A stretch of DNA of 64,000 nucleotides from Periplaneta americana (Eukaryota; Arthropoda; Insecta; Blattodea; Blattidae): positions 153,231,955-153,295,954 of the forward strand of contig NC_091122.1 of the NCBI RefSeq assembly GCF_040183065.1, given 5' to 3'. Made by a program: the position numbers and the translations under genes. The notes under the pieces are model-generated. The model did no database searches and was not told the DNA's origin. It saw only the letters and a program-made list of their open reading frames with translations. The number at the start of each line of letters is the position of its first letter. The first letter of the stretch is position 1. Positions 58,451-64,000 of the stretch are shown here, one piece after another.

Positions 58451-58927
58451 GAGACATTCTGAAAGCGGCAGTTCTAAAGTCTGAAAACTGGCCAGTGAAT
58501 AAAGACAAACTAGTGCACAAATACCATAAGAACTTGATCAAATTTACTAACAATTTACAGTTTGACAAATTACAATGAAAGAAAAGTACAAAATTCATCC
58601 ATCTATATTGCTTATAAAGTAACTCTTAGAACAATATAAAGTAATTATATGAACATAGTTTAAGGTAAACCAATGCATGTAGTATTACTCCACAGTAATG
58701 GAGCATGCAGACTGTAAAAAAAAAATCATCATCATCATCATAACTGCATCAGAACTAGTCCCGTCATTATTGTAAAAAAAGAACTGCAAATTGTGCAGTC
58801 TAAGAGCTCCTCGAAACTAAATTGCATTGATACTGAAATGTGGAAATAGGTAGTAATTCTAATGATATAGTGTACTTTCTATGTTAGTCTTTATTAGTAA
58901 TTAATGAAAAATTTTACTGTTTTATAG
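58450..58927. other. Upstream region of cathepsin gene 2; no promoter recognised
   Basis: Because exon 58928 opens with a splice acceptor, this is probably intron rather than promoter. No other feature seen. Confidence 0.4.
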
Positions 58928-59032
58928 GAGCTGGTCAAGATGAGGAGAGTTATTATTTTCTTGGCAATTGTGGCGGCTATTGAAGCATTCACTTTTTTCG
59001 AATTGGCTCTAGGAGACTGGGAGGCTTTCAAG
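58928..59032 (+). CDS. Cathepsin L-like protease gene 2, first coding exon (signal peptide)
   Basis: The coding part is 58940-59032 (93 nt): MRRVIIFLAIVAAIEAFTFF then ELALGDWEAFK, a signal peptide and propeptide start. Acceptor TTTTATAG precedes GAGCTGGTCAAG-ATG, and donor GTAAAG follows AAG in phase 0. The 5' UTR stub GCTGGTCAAG differs little from gene 1 (AACTGGTCAAG), confirming homology and the start. The gene is transcribed away from gene 1. A non-coding first exon must lie upstream. Confidence 0.93.
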
Positions 59033-59577
59033 GTAAAGTACATAACTGCCATTTCGTATGATTTATATAACATTTCTTAACTTTGTAGAGAGTAACCGTT
59101 TTTGGGCCACAAAGAATTACAAGATATGTTTCAGTGTTCTCTTACTTTCAAAGCGATAGTAGTAAACAGGAGGAAACAAACAGAGAGTTTTACAGTTTTC
59201 TAACAGAAATTGCGTTTCATATTGTCAACATAATTTTTTTCAATAACCAGAACACTTGCCGAAATGTATTATTATATTAAATTCAAACTGATTTACACTA
59301 AAACTGAAAGTTTAAAATTTGGTACAACTAGTGTCATAAATTATAGGATATAGCTCTAACTTTCTATATGTCACTTGTAGTTTAATATGATTTAACTTTT
59401 TTCTTTTATTAGTTCCTATTATTTCTATGGTAAATTGCTTGAAATTTATATTTCACTATCTTTCAGTTTTACATTAATTTTTGAGTCTATAGCTTTCGAA
59501 TTAATTTTAATATTTTAAGTAAAAAGTTTATTAATAAAAATAAAAATGTATTATTCTGAGGAACAGTAAAAGCTATG
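59033..59577. other. Intron of gene 2, nothing recognised
   Basis: AT-rich intronic DNA. Confidence 0.5.
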
Positions 59578-59579
59578 TA

Positions 59580-60912
59580 CGAGGGGGATCCAGGAAATAA
59601 CGACCGTTTTGTTGTAATAATTAAAAAAATATATATTTATTTGAAAAAACAAAGTCTGTTACATAACTGAAGCTTTCTTTACTTCTCTACATAATCACCA
59701 CCTACATTTAAACATTTGTCGTATCTGTTCACTAGCTTTAGAATTCCCGTGTTATACTCCTCTGCCGCCAGTTCATTAAGCCAGGTGTTCACTGTCTTCT
59801 TCAACTCTTCATCACTTCCAAAACGCATACCACCCAGAAAGTCTTTCAGCTTAGTGAAAAGGTGAAAATCGCTAGGAGCAAGGTCTGGACTATAGGGCAG
59901 ATGATCAAAGATTTCCCAACCGAATTGATCCAGCAATTCTCGAGTTGAAGCAGCAGTGTGCAGGCGGGCATTGTCGTGAAGAAGCACAACTCCTCTCGAA
60001 AGCATTCCTCGCCTCTTGTTTTGGATGGCTCGCCGTAGTTTTCGTAAAGTCTCACAATAACGATTTGCATTGATCGTAGTGTCTTTTGGCATGAAATCCA
60101 GCAAAAGAACACCTTTGCGATCCCAGAAGACAGTAGCCATGACTTTTTGTGTTGAGAGAGTCTGTTTGAATTTTCTCGGTTTCTTGGGTGATGAGGGATG
60201 ATGCCACTGACGTGATTGGCGCTTGGTCTCTGGGGTGTTGTGAGACACCCAGGTCTCATCACTAGTCACAATTTGATCAAGAAAGGCGTCTCCATCTGTG
60301 TGATATCGCATCAAGAATGTCAATGCTGAGGCCATTCTCTGAGTTTTGTGTTGGTCACTCAGTTGCCGTGGAACCCATCGTGCACAGATTTTGTGGTAGC
60401 CAAGATGTTGCGACACAATTTACCAAGCAAAGAACGAGAAATGTCAGGAAAGGCAATATGCAATTCGTCGAGTGATGTGCGCCTGTCTTGCAAGATTCTG
60501 TCGTTCACTTTAGTCTTCAGGTCTTCTGTGATGAGTGATGGGCGTCCTGGTTGAGTTTCATCGTGGACATTTGTTCGCCCATTGTTGAACATTTCGCACC
60601 ATTTTCTCACATTTCTTTCATTCATTACAGTATCACCATACACTTCTTTCAATTGCCGGTAAATTTGTGCAGGTTTCAAATGTCGGGCATTCAAAAATCG
60701 AATCACACTCCTCACCTCACAGTCGGCGGGATTATCAATCACGTCGTTCATTTTGAAGTAACACAAAATGCACAATGGCGACTTGTTGCAACCAGTACTG
60801 ACAACATTATGAGAACACATGTTAAGGAAGCCAGTTGACCTTCAAACAAGGAAGGGGAATCAGCTGCGCAGCGGGTATGCGCGAACAGTCATTATTTCCT
60901 GGATCCCCCTCG
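59580..60912 (-). mobile_element. Near-complete mariner element
   Basis: TIRs CGAGGGGGATCCAGGAAATA at both ends with TA duplications (59578-59579, 60913-60914). Length 1333 bp, right for a full mariner. The encoded transposase has all catalytic residues but one frameshift. The same family, internally deleted, is at 19636-21073 in gene 1. Confidence 0.96.
59679..60752 (-). pseudogene. Mariner transposase, D,D34D, one frameshift
   Basis: A DNA-cutting transposase that would bind the flanking TIRs. The start is probably MNDVIDNPADCEVRSVIRFL near 60750. The HTH region contains RQLKEVYGDTVMNERNVRKW, the linker WVPRQLSDQHK. Catalytic Asp residues are TSDETWVSH, VLLHDNARLH and YSPDLAPSDFHLF, the last two separated by 34 residues. 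It ends NVGGDYVEK at 59679. Relative to 19636-21073, one G is missing near 60420 (CTTGGTAAATTG versus CTTGGTGAAATTG), shifting the frame. This is the only break seen, so inactivation is recent. Confidence 0.94.
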
Positions 60913-60914
60913 TA

Positions 60915-61084
60915 TTTATTCAAAAGATCATAAAGAATTTTTAGTACATGCTCTCTAAAATCGAAAAACTGAACTTTACATTGTTTCATTATGTCTATCA
61001 GATGGCGGTGAGAATATCACAATTGACTCACTATGCCTTTTATACTTGTATATATATTTAACTTTAATTTATTTTATTTCAAAT
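60915..61084. other. Intron of gene 2
   Basis: Nothing recognised. Confidence 0.5.
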
Positions 61085-61093
61085 AATTTAGAC

Positions 61094-62267
61094 GGGTTGG
61101 GAACAACTGGCCACAGAGGCAACTTGCCACATAATTGAAATTCGTATCAAAGACAATTAGCCACACATTAAAATTCAAGACAATACTCAAATTCGCAGCA
61201 ATTTATAATTTTCTATGGTAACACAAGACAAATCCAAAATCTGTAAACTAATTCGGAACTATGGCGGAAGAAAATCAGAAAGAGCCTCTGACAAATTAAT
61301 ATATCTTAGCTACATGTACACATTAGTATCAAAGACAATTCGCCACATAATTGAAATTCGTATCAAAGACATTAGTCACACATTAAAATTCAAGGCAATA
61401 CTCAAACTCGCAACAATTTATAATATATTTCTATGGTAACACAAGACAAATCCAGAAGCTGTAAACTAATTCGGAACTATGGCAGAAGAAATTCGCTTCA
61501 CAAAATCAGAAAGAGGCTCTGACAAATTAATATATCTTGGCTACATGTACACGAGACTTAGAGGAAATAAGAATGGAGTTGTTTGGCGCTGTGACACGCG
61601 TGACGGGTGTAATGCAACAGTCACGTTATCAGAAGATGGAAGCAGTGTCGTCAAAGAACCGTCTGAACACAAGAAGCATTTTGCAGACTGGGGAAGGATT
61701 AAGGCAAGAACTACTAATACATGCGAAGCTTGGTACAGGAGGTTGAACCTATTAATGGGGAAAGCGCATCCTTCCTTGTATCACATGCTGGAGCAACTGC
61801 AGTTGGAAGTGGAAGAAGTGGACAGATGCATAGAGAGATTGGAAGGTGGTCATTCTCCTACCAAAAAGAAGCGGAAATACATCGACATGGACAGATGAAT
61901 ATCATGTTTAGTTGAAGAATTCCCGCGGTACAAAGCAGAAGGCACCGTCATCTGGTACTTGAGAGCTGTAGGCTACAACATAGCAAGGCATTTTTGAAGC
62001 CAAATTTACATGTACATAGCAATTCAGACACTTAGTGGAATTTACAATAATCTCTGTATCCATTCGCAAAATATAGATCTTCTGAAAGTCTTGGATTTAT
62101 CTTTGTACCTCAGTGTGGCAAATTGTCTATCTGTGGCAAATTGTCTATTTGTGGAAAATTGTATATTTGTGGCGAATTGTCTATCTGTGGCGAATTGTCC
62201 CTATTACCAATTTTCTGTGGTCAATTGTCCTAGTTACCAATTTTCTGTGGCCAATTGTCCGGAACCG
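61094..62267 (+). mobile_element. Miniature MULE with FLYWCH-containing fusion frame
   Basis: Imperfect TIRs (GGTTGGGAACAACTGGCCAC on the left; GGTTCCGGACAATTGGCCAC inverted on the right) and perfect 9-bp duplications AATTTAGAC (61085-61093, 62268-62276), the length typical of Mutator-like elements. Subterminal GACAATTNGCCACA motifs point inward from both ends. A ~216-bp tandem duplication (61127 and 61343) lies in the left part. An internal deletion joined the two ends of the original gene. Confidence 0.92.
61479..61898 (+). CDS. FLYWCH zinc finger fused to MULE C-terminus (deletion product)
   Basis: A 139-residue open frame from an ATG. Residues 5-66 form a FLYWCH-type zinc finger: FTKSERGSDKLIYLGYMYT, VVWRCDTRDGCNATV, and SEHKKHF supply the C2H2 ligands. 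Residues 68-139, RIKARTTNTCEAWYRRLNLL then KAHPSLYHMLEQLQLEVEEV, match the tail of insect MULE proteins (usually RTNN..E.WH). The DDE catalytic domain is missing. The basic end KKKRKYIDMDR could be a nuclear signal. Whether it is expressed is unknown; it could act as a DNA-binding repressor, which is inference. Confidence 0.8.
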   Translation: MAEEIRFTKSERGSDKLIYLGYMYTRLRGNKNGVVWRCDTRDGCNATVTLSEDGSSVVKEPSEHKKHFADWGRIKARTTNTCEAWYRRLNLLMGKAHPSLYHMLEQLQLEVEEVDRCIERLEGGHSPTKKKRKYIDMDR

Positions 62268-62276
62268 AATTTAGAC

Positions 62277-63280
62277 AGCTTTTACTAAAAACTATTGTAT
62301 GCACCATGTACGCAAAATCTTTAGTGGACTCATCCCGTATTTTGGATTCAGCTTATGCCTCGTCCAAAAACAATGAATTCGTCTGCTAAAACCTTATTTT
62401 GCGTACCTACTTGATACATAAATAACTATTTTTTTTATTATGACATTTTATAAGTGTTTAATTTTGCGGTTTCATAATTCTCTATCAGCAACATCTTCGT
62501 CTATCAGGCCATGGTATTTCATACATATTATTCTATTTACAAATTTAACATCACTTTATTTTATTTTGATTGTGATTAGCCAACCTGAATAATTTACCTT
62601 AAAGTAACTTCAGACAACTGTTCCAACCAGTATTATAATAGAAAACTGAAATGAACATTGTAAATTATATTAAACAAAATAGAATATCAGTGTTAGCTTT
62701 TCGTGATAAATAATTAACTTCTACAAAAGTACACAGCAATGTAATTTTCTGTAAAACAAAGTGTTGATCGAAGGCAGATGCCCAAAACGCTTCGTGATTT
62801 TTTTCCATATTTCACACAAGTTTCAAATCACTGCTTCAAATAGATGCAAGAACTTAATTTCTTTTTAACATTCACTAAGGTACATACCAGTACGAAGGGT
62901 TTCAAACCAAACATGGTTGATCCTCATGAAATAGTTCCGAATATATTCAGGGTTTAAATTCAACTGCAAATGGTTACATCCATATAGTGCCAAATTTAAT
63001 CTCACAATTGCAGCCTTCAGCAGTTAAAAAAATAGTCATTCATTTTGACTACAAGATGAATTAAGATGAGAAGGTGTGTTTCAGATAAACTTAATTTTTG
63101 TGATATTGTGGGAAAGTCATGTCTGGCTTGAAATCCTTCAAATAAAATATCTTAAAATATCTTACTAATCGTAACATTGCTCCATGCATCATTTGACAGA
63201 CGACTTTCTCCGCTGTTTCTATGTGTGTTTGTATGTTTTTACATTTTTTACCGATATTTCGTTGTTTTTCCTCATTACAG
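62277..63280. other. Intron of gene 2, nothing recognised
   Basis: AT-rich intronic DNA with a pyrimidine-rich tract ending in the acceptor TCATTACAG. Confidence 0.5.
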
Positions 63281-63430
63281 ATCAAGTATGGGAAAACATA
63301 CTGTCCTCGAGAAGAAATGTTTCGAATGAATATATTTCTGAGCAATGTAGAAAAAATAAAGAAACATAATGAAGAGCATGCAAGGGGACTTCATAACTAC
63401 ACACTTGGAATTAACAGATTTGCAGACATG
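63281..63430 (+). CDS. Cathepsin L-like protease gene 2, propeptide (I29/ERFNIN) exon
   Basis: A 150-nt exon in phase 0, with acceptor TTACAG and donor GTAACT. It encodes IKYGKTYCPREEMFRMNIFL then SNVEKIKKHN, a perfect ERFNIN motif (E-X3-R-X3-F-X2-N-X3-I-X3-N), and LGINRFADM. About 38 of 50 residues match the exon 37960-38109 of gene 1. Remaining exons, including all catalytic residues, lie beyond the window edge, so whether the gene is intact cannot be judged. Confidence 0.95.
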
Positions 63431-64000
63431 GTAACTATCTTGTTACAGAAACTAAGTCCTTTTAAACTTTTCAAAATCAGAAATAATTTTAACTGTATAT
63501 CCTTTGATAGTAAAAACAATATCTTACAGTGAAACCTTGGTAAGATGCTCCTCAAGGAACCGTATAAAAACAGCATATTAAATGGGACCGTGTATAGCAA
63601 GAGTGGGTAATGTTTGGATTTTTTAAATTTTAACATAAAGTTATGACTCAGCATAAACATTTGTTGAAGAAATTTAAGGATTAAATACTGTAATTATGCA
63701 GGTAAAAAGGTTATTTTCTTCTCTTTTCTTTCAGAAAATTTTAGAACAAATACACTGTCTTAACAATTAAAGTGCCCCTTTTCGTATTAAAAATGTCAAA
63801 AATTGTTTTCTGTCTGGCACTTTATCCAGTACTATGAATAATAGTATTTTCCACACGATTTAAATCCGAAGTAATCTGACTACTATTGGATATTGGATTG
63901 TTGTTATTGTTGATTAGAATTGAAGAGAATAAAGCTACAAAAACTTTTTGAGCATTTCATGTAATAGTTGTGTTTTTGTATTAAATTATGTTAAAATGGT
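63431..64000. other. Intron of gene 2 to the window end
   Basis: AT-rich; no exon recognised. Confidence 0.5.

Overview
The window reads as nuclear DNA of a large, AT-rich, repeat-laden insect genome. A cockroach- or termite-like polyneopteran is my best guess, inferred from a digestive cathepsin L pair with very long introns, several tRNA-derived SINE families, and many RTE, I-like, mariner, hAT and Penelope-like copies. No prokaryotic features are present. Most open frames in the window belong to mobile elements or are chance frames.

Host genes. Two cathepsin L-type cysteine protease genes lie head to head. Gene 1 is on the minus strand from about 41245 to 15811. Its recognised exons encode the signal peptide, the I29 propeptide with the ERFNIN motif, the catalytic Cys, the central L domain, and the catalytic His and Asn. 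The exon expected between 27013 and 16028 (about 55-60 residues) was not found. Gene 2 is on the plus strand, starts at about 58928 and runs off the right edge; only its signal-peptide exon and ERFNIN exon are inside. The shared splice phases, donors and exon length (150 nt) mark the genes as paralogs from an inverted duplication. They sit about 17.7 kb apart and are both filled with transposons.

Layout. 1-4956: TIR elements, a MITE and an old hAT relic. 4957-7712: a ZMYM1-like hAT transposon. 8340-13140: LINE pieces, MITEs and an I-like LINE. 13455-15403: a TIR element carrying a rearranged LINE. 15811-41245: gene 1, whose introns hold mariners, a Tigger with two insertions, a hAT with an R2-type LINE piece, SINEs, tRNA-like repeats and Penelope-like insertions. 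41376-58900: intergenic DNA with SINEs, paired interspersed repeats, LINE tails, a Penelope-like insertion and an almost intact RTE LINE (55019-58235). 58928-64000: the start of gene 2, with a near-complete mariner and a miniature MULE in its first coding intron.

Most noteworthy: (a) Penelope-like insertions built as head-to-head inverted copies with 11-13 bp target duplications, whose arms carry hammerhead-ribozyme cores; (b) three repeat families with a tRNA-like module in their interior, always followed by AATTTTTCT; (c) three SINE families with unrelated heads but a common 3' module; (d) a FLYWCH/MULE miniature with about twelve subterminal GACAATTNGCCACA motifs and a perfect 9-bp target duplication; (e) a parent hAT and its 195-bp MITE derivative in the same window. 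All calls come from reading the sequence and recalling families; no database search was run.
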